From Pseudisothecium myosuroides (Eukaryota > Streptophyta > Bryopsida > Hypnales > Lembophyllaceae): 64,000 bases of DNA. Location of the stretch: positions 992,001 to 1,056,000 of the forward strand of contig OX637287.1 of NCBI GenBank assembly GCA_951799445.1. Reading direction: 5' to 3'. Shown here piece by piece: positions 42,132-53,736 of the stretch (its first letter is position 1; every line of letters begins with the position of its first letter). A model generated the notes under the pieces. The model was not told where the DNA came from. It saw nothing but the letters and a program-made list of their open reading frames with translations, and searched no databases. A program made the translations under genes and the position numbers.

Positions 42132-42672
42132 GGCTGCGAAACGAATTGGCTTGCGAAGAAACTAATAATTCTCTGCGACGTATGGCAGCAATTGGACGTA
42201 GCGCAAGCGTGACGGAAGCAGGTGCGTGCGAAGAAGGCGTGACAGAAAGCCGGGGATGCGAGACGACTGATGAATTTATAGAAAACGCCGATCGGAATGG
42301 AACGCAACGTGGTCCAGCAATAAACAAAGGAAAGCTTAATTGCCTGCACTCCGCAGGCGGGCGCTCGCATGCTGTGTAAGTTATCCCCTTTGCCCGTGGT
42401 CTTCTTCCACGCTGCCACGGGCACTGGTCACCGGGAAACTTCATTTCCACTGTGAACATGGTCACAGGCACATGGACCGTCAGGTTTTTTTTTTTTTTTT
42501 TCTTGAACACATGGACAATTTCCATTGAATGGACCGTCAGGTTTGGTTTTTTGGATTTTGGAGAAGTGCTGAAGTGGCAACATACGAGAAAATGCTGTAA
42601 CCAAATATTTTAATATTCATCTATATTTTGGATAGAACTATCTTTTCATCCACATATTTGGATGAGTTTCAT
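42132..42672. other. Upstream region of the thiolase gene
   Basis: GC-richer from 42132 to about 42480, as expected for a 5' UTR and promoter of the minus-strand thiolase. A run of 16 T lies at about 42486-42501. No other gene is seen. Confidence 0.5.
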
Positions 42673-43249
42673 TTAACCCTGGAGCGCTCTGACGTCCATT
42701 TTCTGGACAATGAACAGATTCAGATCCTTGTTTTTGTCTCATTCCTGCTTGGATGAAAGTCATCCTAATTTTTGGTGATACTTTATCAAGTTGTTGTCCT
42801 ATCCATCGGTTGGATTTGGTGTTACTAGAATATATACATTTCTAAAATTACAAATGTGGAAGTATGTCAAGTGGTCAATTTGCATTGACTTTAGTTCAAA
42901 ACTAGATGTGCAAAAAAGAGGTCAAAGATGTAAAGGTCACAAAAATTTCAAAAAATCACCATATGAAGAGAACCTTATTTCAATTCCATTCCAACAAGTT
43001 TTACTCAAAAAATGGTAATATTTTACTTGTAATTGAATTTAGAAGGAATTCTAAAATTTTCTTTTCAAAATTTATAGAAAAAGATTGGTGATAGCATTAG
43101 TAGATCTAACCGTACGGATAGAATTTAAAAATCAAAATCTACAGCTTTCATTTGTATACCAATTCCAAAATATTCTTCCAAATTGTAGTTTATAATGGTT
43201 TTTCTCAAATCGTCAATTTTGGAGATGAATCCGGACGTTTAGGGGTTAA
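42673..43249. mobile_element. TTAA-flanked inverted-repeat element, middle class (569 bp)
   Basis: The left end is TTAA then CCCTGGAGCGCTCTGACGTC. The right end is GGACGTTTAGGGG then TTAA. The terminal CCC(C) and the GACGTCC block are shared by both ends in inverted order. The interior is unlike the long class. It sits about 540 bp upstream of the thiolase start codon. Confidence 0.6.
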
Positions 43250-43794
43250 AATTGGGAATTTCATTGAAAATTTAAAAAAAAATTTGGAGCAATGTGACAT
43301 TATCATCCAATTTTTCTTCAAATTTTTCCTATAGGCTTGATGCAACCCATTTTTTTTGAGGCATTTGGGACCTTATAAGGCCCCAAAACAACAACTGCAT
43401 GGACCTCTTTAATGTGACCCTCTCTAATATCACATATGCTTCCTCGCAAGCTTCGAGAATTGTAAGTTAGGTCATTTAAGTTATCCATCTGCAGATAACT
43501 CTTCACCGCCGGGACTGATCCCCTTGGGTCCACCCATCCACCGTTTAACAGGCAACCTCTGTGAGTCAAGAATTTCATTCTGTAATCTTGGGACCACCTA
43601 CGCTTGAAGCAAGTTGCTGAGTAGGTCCTTGCTCACCTCCACGTCAGCCCAGGTGGTCCAACTCGCTGTTGAAGCATACAATACACGCTGTTTATTTTTT
43701 GGGTTTTTTGTTGCTAAAATTAACTTTTTTTTCTTCTGAAAAGTGACAAAAAGATATGGAATGTGGGTGCGTGCCTTAGTCTGGAAGGAAGCTT

Positions 43795-44074
43795 CCTTGA
43801 CAATGCAAAACATTAAATCCGTCTCACGAAGTGGGACTAGCAGGGTTAATTTTGTGTTTTTCCGGGTAGGAGTAAAAAGAGCCTCCTATTTTGTGTTGTG
43901 TCTAGGGTATGTTGTAGATCTCTTCTAGCTAATTTGGAGGCTCTAATTGCAAATGTAAATTCAGAATTTGCAAAAAAATTCACATGTAGCAAATAAAAAT
44001 TCTTGCGTTTTTCCCAAGGTAAATCAACCCTGCTAGTCCCACCTCATGGGATGGGTTTAACGTCCTGCCTTGAC
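43795..44074. repeat. Foldback element, ~280 bp with nested arms
   Basis: The outer arms run from CCTTGAC (43795) to GTGGGACTAGCAGGGTT (43831-43847) and, inverted, from AACCCTGCTAGTCCCAC (44026-44042) to CCTTGAC (44068-44074). An inner pair is GAGCCTCC (43879-43886) and GGAGGCTC (43936-43943). Probably a miniature inverted-repeat element. No coding content. Confidence 0.6.
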
Positions 44075-44159
44075 AAATTCAAAACTTGTCTACTAGCATT
44101 ACACCTACCAATATTTTAGCCAGATTTGAAGTAGATGTTTTCCACCAAATTAACTATTG

Positions 44160-44391
44160 TAATGTGCCCTATGCGGTTGCCACAGTCAAAATAAAAGTAA
44201 AAGTGATTTTCTAATTTTTCAATTCATAAAAACTTCGAAATTTGATAACTTTTACATTGTAGGTCTAAATGTCACAAATCAAAGCCTGTGCACCCCTCCT
44301 CGCAAAGAGCATGATTCCGACAGTACCAAAAATGCGACCGGGGGACGCACAGTTCAGGAGATCTCAACGTAACAAACAAACAAACAAATTT
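44160..44391 (+). repeat. Dispersed repeat family member (copy c of three)
   Basis: It starts ATGTGCCCTATGCGGTTGCC, then CACAGTCAAAATAAAAGTAA, then TGTGCACCCCTCCTCGC, and ends in CGTAACAAACAAACAAAC. It matches copies at 13713 and 24262 in the same orientation. It appears the least decayed of the three. Confidence 0.6.
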
Positions 44392-46921
44392 AAGGTATGG
44401 AGATTGTAAAATCATTTATAAATGCCTTCTACGTTGTGCGTCTTTCAAAGAGCATTTGAATTCTGGGGTTTTATTGGAATGATAGGAAAGCAAGATTGCA
44501 TGCACTCTAATCACATGGAATTGTCTTTTTCCTAATTAAATGGAGATTTAGATTCCACCTTAAGGGAATCAAACAAGTCTATGAAGTCTCAAACAAAGTT
44601 TGGGGGTTCCAAATGATGAATAGGCGGCCTACATGTACAACTTTTTCATAGAAGTTTCTAAGTGAAAAGTTCTCATCAACATTTGAGAATTTTCTTTTAG
44701 TTTTACCAACCAATTTCCTCCCAATTCCCATATTGAATCGGTCTTTCAAGTATTGAGTCTGGTTATTTTTTCTATTTTTTTATTCAAAACAAAACTTTTA
44801 TAGATTTTTTCACTAGTTTTTTGCCGATGTTCTGAAGTTGCAATCAAGAGGGTCTAACTCCACGGGCTAACTTTGAACTAGCTACCAATTCTTTCTAAAC
44901 ATAGGTCCTTATTGTAGATGAAATATTATTTACATGAATGTAAGTTTTGAAATTTAATGAAAATTCAAATATTGAAGAGTTGAAATTTAAATTAATTTCA
45001 AAATAATTAATTTCGTCAACTATATCTTGAAATTGATTGTAGAGTCACGTATGTGTATGTGTAATGGTAGGAGTGAGCTTTAAGAAAATAGCTTCTTCTA
45101 CTATAATAGATGGTTTTGAGTCTTTAATTCTAGTTCTATCTTAGAAGGGTGAGGCATTGTTTTTTACCTTAGTTTTTTAATCCATTGAAGCATGCTAAAA
45201 CACATTGAAATCGTTATTCAGATGCCAATAAGATCCAATAAAAATAATACATGTTTTATAATAGTAAATATACTCAGGTGCTACTATTGTCAATTACAAG
45301 TGTTCTTACCCTACATCAACAAAATGGAATGGATCAATAAAATTGAATTACAAACAATTGGAAAACAACAATAAGAAGTGCATTATAGAATGTTCAGAGT
45401 GAATGTTAAGTGGATATCTAAATGGATTTTAAACTTCAAAATTTATGTAACTAAGGACTTAAGCCACTTCAATATGTCACCCATCTATATCTACCAATCC
45501 CAACCACTTACACAAAAAGTCAAATCACTATGTATAAGTTAATAATAATTATATAACCCCTTTTATGATCTTAGATAACATTGTTAACCAACCTAAACCA
45601 TTCCACTTCAGAGATCGGAAAAATCCCTCCTTGGATCCTTAAGAGTGAATTTAGTTTAATTTGTCCATAGTCACTGACTTGTTGAGAAGTTGCAATGTTA
45701 ATGTCATGAAGTTGCAACATTGGGGCTCCTACTTTCTAGGGGAGCAAAAGGATCCCTTTATGTTGGTTAATAATGTTATAAGGTAGTATGCTCTAAAACT
45801 GAACGGCCTCTTCAAATCAACGCTATATTTAGGTCTAAAATGGACATTAGGTGGTCCTTAAATGGACCTCTCAAGCCATTGAGAGAGTCGAGAGAAAAGC
45901 TTTATTTATTGCAAGAGCCAATCATTGACCTTCATTTACTCAAATCACTTTAGAAGTTGCAAGTGGTCAGATTTTGGAAGACCTAGGGTCACAAATAGGT
46001 GCCTACAACATTTTTTTTTGAAAATTCATAAGTAATTCAAGAACGATTCAAAAAATATGAAACCACTTGTGTAACGTTCCGCATCCATTTTTCTTTCTCT
46101 GAGAAATGATCCAAAAATATTTCTGTTCAAGGAAACCTGTGAAAAAGGCAGATCAGCCCTTAAATGGTCGCTTTTAGGCCATACTACCTTATATGTCAAA
46201 GTATGCAGTTTTTTTTTTTTTTTTCTTAAACCCGATCTGCAGTTTTTCTCAAAAAACCCAGTGTGCATGTTCCATCACGGATAAAAAACATATTTTTAAT
46301 TAAAAAAACATATTTTTAATTAAAAAAACAAACTTTTAGCAATGCCTGCCTAGCTTGAAGTTGTCCACCTGCAACATCAAAATTTATCACATGCCTTGAG
46401 TGAATGTGGGAGACGTGAAGATTGCGGAAGAGAATTGTGGATTTGTGTTTAGGGTTAGTGCGCTTGATGCAATTCCTCCTTCATATGTGAGCTAGAATTA
46501 TGTGGATCCTAACACCGGTATGCTTTCTAGTTGATTGCTTTGCTCCCTTTTGATTTGCAGTGAAACTGAATGGAATCGCCGACTGTTTGACATTGCATGT
46601 AAATTTGAGATTCTTGCTTACTTTTTTCTTTCGTGGGGAGTTGTCCTTATGCTAATTTGAAATTGGCATCATTGAACTGAGATTCTGAATTCTTGGGTTG
46701 AATGTTTCTGCCCTTTGAGCATTGTCCCTCATTTTAGAGACCTCTTATTACGTGTTTTGCTCATCAGGTGCTGTTCCTTTGTAATGTGGGAGACACTGCG
46801 GTGCTTCTCTTGCATTTATCAAGCGTTTCCTTTGTGTCAAGCTCTAATTCCAGAAAAAAAAGTGAGTCGCAGTTGTTGCAGCTTGATTTGAATACAATTC
46901 GCCGGGACAGCACAGATCGAG

Positions 46922-49328
46922 ATGGTGACCGGCTCGGGGTCGCCTTCGTGGAAGGCAAAACCTTGTTTGTTGGGAATCGATGAAGCTGGGCGTGGTCCTG
47001 TTTTAGGTTTGTACGACGTCCCTGTCTTTTTTTTTTTCCGATTATGTTACTTAGTCGATGCCAACTCTTACGGTATTTATTGGAATATTTAGGGTTTAGG
47101 GTTTAGGGTTTTAAACTCCTTTAAGTCAGCCCTGAATAGGAGATTGAGAAAATGTGACGGATGTGCAGGACCTATGGTGTATGGATGCGCTTACTGCCCT
47201 CTGGACCAGAAAGATCGGATCTCTACTCTGCAGTTTGCAGGTGCCTCGATCTTCCCCTTCGTTCCTTGAACTTACATGAGGTTTATTTTGCCTTTGATAA
47301 ACCTCGGGATCATTTCAATAGGAGATTTTGGAACTTTACTCCCATTTTCAATTCTTATTACACAACTAATTTTTCAGACGCCTTGTGACACATTGAACCT
47401 CGACAACTGAACAATTAGTTGTGTAATATTGACTTCCGGCATCGCTTTTCACAGAGTGGAGAGGAAAATATTCTGTTCTGTTAAATGCATAGAATATCAG
47501 TAATGAATTCATAGTTGATGGATTATACGTGCAGATTCCAAGGTGTTGACAGAAACGAAACGCGACGAGTTGTATGAATGCATTCTGGGCGATAGCTTAA
47601 TGGGGTGGGCTGTAGATGTAATTGATCCCAACGATCTCTCTGCGAGAATGTTGCGAAGGTGAGATGTCGTACCTTGATCTATGAAGATCGTGATTCTGTC
47701 ACGGGCTTAGAAGGCCTTGGGTACCTTTGTATTTACTAAACTGCAGAAGCATCACTTCATGGTGTGTTGATATGGTTGAATGCATATAAATCAAGTCCCA
47801 GGTCATACTAGAAGACTGATGTGTTGAGCATACATCCCATTTGTAATGCTTTGAGTTGGAGTTATTTTTTCAGTTTGGCTTTAGCATTCGAGTATGAAAA
47901 GTATGGGCGATGTTCAATCAAGTGTGTCTTCAATCTCGGCTCGGGCACATTTGCTATGTTTATTTAATTGAACTTTTGGTTCCTTTATGCAGGGAGAAAA
48001 TAAGTCTCAATACAATCTCCTTCGAGTCGGCTATGGGTTTGATTCGGAATACTTTGGATCTGGGAGTTCTTTTATCAGAGGTTTGTCAACAAGCTGCATT
48101 TAGGTTTCAATAATATCAGTTGCATTGCTAAGCATGCTGTAGGAAAACTTTAACTGGCAAAGATCATCTCAAACGTATGTTTGAATAATGAAAGATGTAA
48201 TCAAAGTTGTAAATATGGAATACCATGGTTGTCATGGTTTTGCAGGTGTATGTCGACACAGTTGGCGATCCTGAAAAGTATCAGACCATGCTAACAGAGC
48301 GTTTCCCTGGCATCAAATTCACTGTGTCAAAGAAAGCTGATAGTCTCTTTCCCATAGTCAGTGCCGCTAGTATTGTCGCCAAGGTAAGTGTCCCTTACTG
48401 GAGCTCACCGTTCGAGTATAAGTTGAATTCTGAGTGATGTACTGATTTTTTTGGCACTCATTTATGATGAAATGACTGGTGGTTGAAACAAGATAAATGT
48501 TACGTAGTATTAGTTTGGAACGTCATGTTTTGTTCTTCATCAGAACAGGTAACAAGGGATAGAGCACTGCGAGACTGGATTATGGATGAGACGAGTTTAG
48601 AGATTGCTAGAGGTTTTGGCTCAGGCTATCCTGGAGGTGAGGCCCTCGAAGTGATCCATTTGATTAATTCAACTTCATGTCGCAGAATTTTAACTTGTCC
48701 CTTAGACTTACTTGAGTATGTAGCATGATGCTCATATCAGTTGGATATTTATGAGATGTATGGTTGACACTCGTTTTTGTGTTCAGATCCGGAGACAAAG
48801 GCTTGGCTCGAAGAGCATTTCAACCCAGTGTTCGGATTCCCGTCTCTTGTACGCTTCAGTTGGTCGACTTGCAAACCATTCTTGACGAAAGGTGGTGTTG
48901 ATGTTTACTGGTAAAATTCTTTGTTGCAATGATTTTGTCACCCCATGGCTGCGAAGTTATGTGATGCAACTTGGAAAATGATGAGGTTATTTCTTTATGA
49001 AGTTTTGGTTCATGTTATTAGCACAAGCGAGCATTTTTATTAGTTTCATTTGCATTCCAATGAGAACTAATTGGAGAGGGGTACCACATTTCAAGTGGAC
49101 GAATGATAACCCGATTTCAATACAACACGTCGTCAATTTGTCAACGAGTTGTCTTGAAATTTAGTCGATTTAATCGTTCCAATGTTTTGATACAGGGAAG
49201 ATGCTGATGACGAGGATGACGCAGATAGAAAACAGAAGCCATTACACATTGAAGCTGAATCCTGTGCTCCTGGCCGACATCCCTATTTCAAATCGCGCAA
49301 GCTACAGCTAATGACCACCCGCCTCTAA
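46922..49328 (+). CDS. RNASEH2A: Ribonuclease H2 subunit A (catalytic subunit)
   Basis: Catalytic subunit of the nuclear RNase H2 complex, which cuts RNA in RNA-DNA hybrids and removes single ribonucleotides from DNA. Eight exons: 46922-47006, 47169-47240, 47535-47658, 47993-48080, 48246-48383, 48549-48636, 48787-48910, 49196-49328. Phase closes, giving 283 aa, near the family size. The start ATG is the first after an in-frame stop at 46889. The active-site acids are Asp20 and Glu21 in [12 protein letters not shown], Asp127 in VYVDTVGD and Asp155 in KKADSLFP; their spacing (107 and 28) equals that of the human D34/E35, D141, D169 set. The conserved [12 protein letters not shown] follows across the exon 5/6 junction. 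An acidic stretch ([10 protein letters not shown]) precedes a basic C-terminus. Intron 1 carries three telomere-type TTTAGGG repeats (47088). The name is a family assignment. Confidence 0.96.
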
Positions 49329-49744
49329 CACGGACATGAAACAGAATCCTTTCACTCATTTTGTTGTGACCGCTAACTAGCAGAATGGGTATGGAATTAT
49401 TTTGTGCGATGTCATGTACTGTTGCTGCTTGGGTCATGCTCATGGTGCAGAATGACATATGCTAGGCAGCCGTACAAGCATGTGAATACTATTCTGAAAC
49501 CTGGGATCGCCAGAAGTCACTCCTGTTTCAGCTTGAAGATTTAGTTTACGTAGCATTGGCCGGCAAGGGTTCAATCTTCCTAAGTGAACTTGGATATCAC
49601 AATTGTGTTTCACACTATTCCAAATCTAAATCCTTCTATTTCTCCTCACTCTAGTGAAGCACAATTGCAAGCATTATTGCAAAGCTCACTACCAGCATCC
49701 TAAGGTGTACATGTTACATGATTGTATACTCTCCAGTTGCAACT
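49329..49744. other. 3' region of the RNase H2A gene
   Basis: No gene seen. The first 200-300 bases are probably 3' UTR. Confidence 0.4.
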
Positions 49745-49936
49745 TTAACCCCTAATCGACCTGGAGGGTCTTTGAAGTCACGTATTTTCACTTATATTCT
49801 CCTAGTTCTGTATTTTGATACTATCATATTCATTTTGAGTACAGTATCGCATTTATATACACCTTGATACTGATTACACAATGTCGATTTCATGGGCCTA
49901 AATACACACAGTGCTCTGGGGATGTTTAGGGATTAA
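49745..49936. mobile_element. TTAA-flanked inverted-repeat element, short class (184 bp)
   Basis: The left end is TTAA then CCCCTAATCGACC. The right end is GGGGATGTTTAGGGA then TTAA. One G-to-A change adjoins the right TTAA. It lies between the 3' ends of the convergent RNase H2A and HMA genes. Confidence 0.55.
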
Positions 49937-50052
49937 CCCAACTTGACCAGCATTGGTTACAAATCTACAGTGAAGGTCAATCGACATTGTGTACTACATT
50001 TCTCACTCATGCTCACCGTGCTGTGACAGTGGTTGTGCTATGGATACAGAGC

Positions 50053-51385
50053 TTAGGTGGCTCCCTTCAAAGACTCTAATTCGCTGTCAGATATGTCGTG
50101 GGATGCTGCATAGAACACCCCTTTTGACATGAATTCACGGCAAGCATTGGTCATAAAGTTCTTGGGCATTCTATCGCAAAGAGTTGGCATCCTCTTGTGC
50201 AGATCCTGCATCTTCAGATTGGACATTCTCTTTTGGAAGGTTGGCATCCTCATTCCTGACATCTTAGGCATTTTCGGGCGGAACGAGAGGAAAGTCTTGA
50301 CCTCTTTCTTTTTCTCTTCAGGTGCGGCCACCACCTCGGCGGGGGCCTCCACTGCTGGTGCAGGGGATCTGCCAATCAAGGTCACTGTCCTTCCTGATTT
50401 GCGAATTTGGCTCATAATCACCTCGGGATCTGCAGTCCCAATCACGGTTGCCTTCTGTTGTGCATAATCCACAGTGTAGGACTGGACTCCTGCACACATG
50501 CCATACAGTTGCTACAATCATAATCAATATTCAATCTTGACAAGGATCTTTAATGTCCAAAACACATTGACAAGTCTAACTATACTGATAAACTCTCACC
50601 CACGGAGATGCTTTCATATTATTAATACTTTGTTCAGCTTCGAAGGGAAGCATCACCTGGAACTCTCTTGAGAGATTTTCTCACACCCCCAGCACAACCT
50701 TCACAGTGCATCGTCACTTTGAATTCCATCACCTGCACGAGTTTACACCTCGTCATTCAGTTTCAGTTTGCACGATTGTTCATGATCATAACTGGTCATA
50801 GAGAATAACAGCGTAAAGAGGGGTACAAGATGGCTCTTACAAAAGTTTGGGACACCACACTGTTATGGAGAAGCAAAATCGTTTTGACAGACATTATATG
50901 GTGTAGGCGATTGATTATTTGATCGATCTAGCTAATAGCATACTTGTTGCGAAAAGTATGTGTCTATTGCATGCAAATTCATTCACAGCATTGCACCAGA
51001 TGTATCTACGCTTGTAGATTTCCGTGCACCACTAAGAACAGAGACGAATGTTGTGAACACCCTGGTAGGGAAATCCAAAGAAACAGAAACCATTGATTGA
51101 ATATGGTATAACAGAGCACATCTTGTTAGCCTCGACTACCCGATACCCTGTAACCTCGGCGCTCACGAATTAGACTCGTTTTCGAAGCTCAAAGGAATAC
51201 ATTAAAGTACCTTACCTCAATACATTCCAGTAGGGCTGCCATCAGAGAGACGTGAAACTAGAGCTGGATTCGAGGATAAAACAGAAAAGAATTGGTGTCT
51301 GACGATCACTGCAAGCAAAACAAGACCTAGGGAGAAAACAGGGCAAAAGGAATCAGGCAAAAACGGAGTACGCACCTCAGCCATT
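50053..51385 (-). CDS. Heavy-metal-associated (HMA) domain protein with methionine-rich tail
   Basis: Probable metal-binding protein of the plant HMA/ATX1-like class. Three exons: 51377-51385 (only nine bases, Met-Ala-Glu), 50657-50732 and 50053-50489. Phase closes, giving 173 aa. The micro-exon is inferred: its ATG is the first in frame, donor GTGCGT and acceptor GTGCAG fit, and the result reads MAEVMEFKVTMHCEGC. Residues about 4-70 form the HMA fold with the metal-binding pair Cys13 and Cys16 (MHCEGC). The end of the domain is KSGRTVTLIG. A Pro/Ala/Glu linker follows, then a basic stretch with about ten Met in 52 residues (repeated RMP/KMP). There is no C-terminal CaaX box, so it is not a typical isoprenylated HIPP. 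Starting directly at the Met before EFKVT in exon 2 is possible and would drop four residues. Substrate metal is unknown. Confidence 0.85.
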
Positions 51386-53346
51386 AGGAATATTGCTGCA
51401 ATTCTCTCCTCGATCACCCCCAATTTGAGTCGCTCCCAAGCTCCCGATGACCCCGCCTATGCCACCAAGCTCTCAATTGAATTCTCCCGAAAACAAAATG
51501 GACATGACTGTTTACTAGGGCGAGAACAGAGCGCATGTCATCTCAACTTGAGCCTTTTCTCAATTCGGAACTTCTAACGACAACCCACTGATGACAGAAC
51601 AGTGCACAAGAGTTCAGTTCCAATTCTCCTACACAGTGTACACTAGATCAAGAAAACCCCACATTCCAGTCATAAAACAGTAGCTTCCATTCTCTCAGAA
51701 TTTGGGCGGAATTGAGGAAGAATTAGTCTATGTATGTGTGTCCCTGCTGGTGAACTTGTCAGCCTAGCCAAAGGGAGAGCTTGGAGACGAGGGCAGACAT
51801 CCAACCTGCAATTATTTCGACGAGACTCGGTCACCTCAGCACCTGAATTTGATGCTGGCTCTCACGATCATGATGAAAATTCTCACGTTGGTGGGGACAT
51901 GTGGCAGGTAGAGAATGGGACTCCTGAAAAAAACGAGAAAACGAAGAAGGAGGGTGGCTTGGTGAATGTAACTAATGCTACAAAATAGCAATAAACTCAA
52001 AGTGGAAGATGAGGCACATTTCACGGGATCTGTACTACTTCTGTGTCTGTCCCTTCAAACTTCGAAGGCTATTATGGCAGAGATGCAGTGGAACCAGTCA
52101 ACAACTCCTGTCAGTGTGGAGTTGTCAGTGTGGCTGTGGGAATAATCTTAACTCTAGCAAGCTTCCATTATTGAAGCAGCCATTGTCCTGTCTGATAAAT
52201 TATCAGTACGAGTTTTTTGTTTCAAAAGCTGACCCTGCAAACAGATTGAAGGTGAGAGCTAAAGGTACAGTACATTCAAGGATGGCAAGGAGTTGCACGG
52301 GACTGGGCTACGCTCGAACAAAGTGGTTACCGCTCTTGACCATCCATTTGTCCGTGGGACCGGACCTACAGGAACAGTTTTGCTTTCTATCAAATGCGGT
52401 GGGCTAATGCATGCCGGCACCCAGGAATGTGGGAAGAAAACTGGATTTGCAACAAATAGTTGATTAATTGTGGGTTTCAGACTTTGTAGGAAGAGGATTT
52501 TTTCAAATCTGAAGGGGATCATATTGACATGGCAATTTGATATTTTAATTGAGGTAGACAGTGAAATGTTTAATATCATTAACCTGGGGGTAAGGTCTCC
52601 TTTTTGTCAATTTCCCCGTCCTTTAATAACTATTTCATTCGCTACTGTAGCGCTCTCTCTAGCCGCTGTAAGGTTTGTGACATAATTTGTGCTCCTATAA
52701 GGTAACTACACCTAAAATCGCACAGTTAAGCTCTGTGGCATGATTTGTATGCTCTAGAAAATGAATAACAATTTTTGTATATACGTGAAGGACTTTGAAT
52801 CAAAATGCAAGTGGTTTCGTAATTTTTGGATGCATTGTGAACTAGTTACAAATTTTCAAAGATCAAGGTGTAGGGTGTTAAAAGTGTCACCTAGGTGATG
52901 CCAAAATCAATTTGATGCACATGAAGAAATGTCAAAGACAAGAAGTTAAACGAACAAAAAGTGTATTCAAAATAGACCACTTGGGAGGTTGCCACCTCTA
53001 TAGTTCTATTAATAGAGCTGCACACTACTTGAAATGGGCTCTTACACTTGTCCTTTACTGTGCACCATTTTCGGTTTCCTCTCCATTCATTTTCAGTTCA
53101 AAAATAGGGGTCGACATTCAGGAGCGGTCCATTCATTTAGGTGTAGTTACCTTAATCGTCACTTGAGATGAATGTTCACTGTACTTTTCAAGTGGCAATT
53201 TTGGGTGTCCATATTGTATATAAAATACAATAACTGCCAACTAAGGCCTTCCAAGGACTAGATAGTGGCAAAACATGTTAGGTTTTGAAGAACAAATGTA
53301 AGTTAGGACTTAATGAGTCGCGACATAGTCAAGTGATGTGAGTGAA
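51386..53346. other. Upstream of the HMA gene; no gene seen
   Basis: The first few hundred bases are probably promoter and 5' UTR of the minus-strand HMA gene. Frames such as 52009-52407 (132 codons) and 52259-52579 lie opposite each other, match no family I know, and have no splice support. No repeat was recognised. Confidence 0.45.
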
Positions 53347-53736
53347 GGTACCCCCCCATTCCCGACCAGTGACCCATTCCCGACCTATAGGTGCACACAT
53401 TGTTGACCATACTTAGAATGCGATTTTTTTTTCGTTTTCAAGGTTGGAACTAATAGATACATGACACATGTACCAAGTTGTGAAAAAAAAATAGGAAATA
53501 ATGATTAGGTAAAAGTTATTGAATGATCAGAATTGGAAGAGTCTACACATTGGCCATGGGTCCAGCGCACTTTTTGCCTCCCAAAATTCAAAGTAATTTC
53601 AATTCAAGCGATAAAACTACCGAATTTTTTGCAATCCATGTCATTTCTACTTATGTACCTCTAAAAAATATTTGTTTTGCCTTCACTACTCCAAATCATG
53701 TCGGAATTCCTTATTCGGTCGGTTATGGGGGGTAAC
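53347..53736. mobile_element. Inverted-repeat element, GGTACCCCCC family, copy A (390 bp)
   Basis: The left end is GGTACCCCCCCATTCCCGAC. The right end, read on the other strand, is GTTACCCCCCATAACCGAC. It is about 85-90% similar by eye to 55376-55863. It has two tandem copies of an 18-bp unit (CCCATTCCCGACCAGTGA-like) next to the left end. A 70-codon frame is shared with copy B but is not a known protein. Confidence 0.7.

Larger units (their letters stand above)
43250..46921. other. Intergenic between thiolase and RNase H2A genes
   Basis: No gene supported. It contains a foldback (43795-44074) and the third copy of a dispersed repeat (44160-44391), listed separately. A run of 14-15 T lies at about 46210. 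A direct repeat near 46286-46330 (three ATTAAAAAAACATATTTTTA-like units) is a short tandem. The last few hundred bases before 46922 are likely promoter and 5' UTR of the RNase H2A gene. Confidence 0.5.

Noticed and set aside
42146..42525. Opposing frames of up to 175 codons upstream of the thiolase start
   Set aside because: Several overlapping frames on both strands in a GC-richer promoter region; none has family resemblance.
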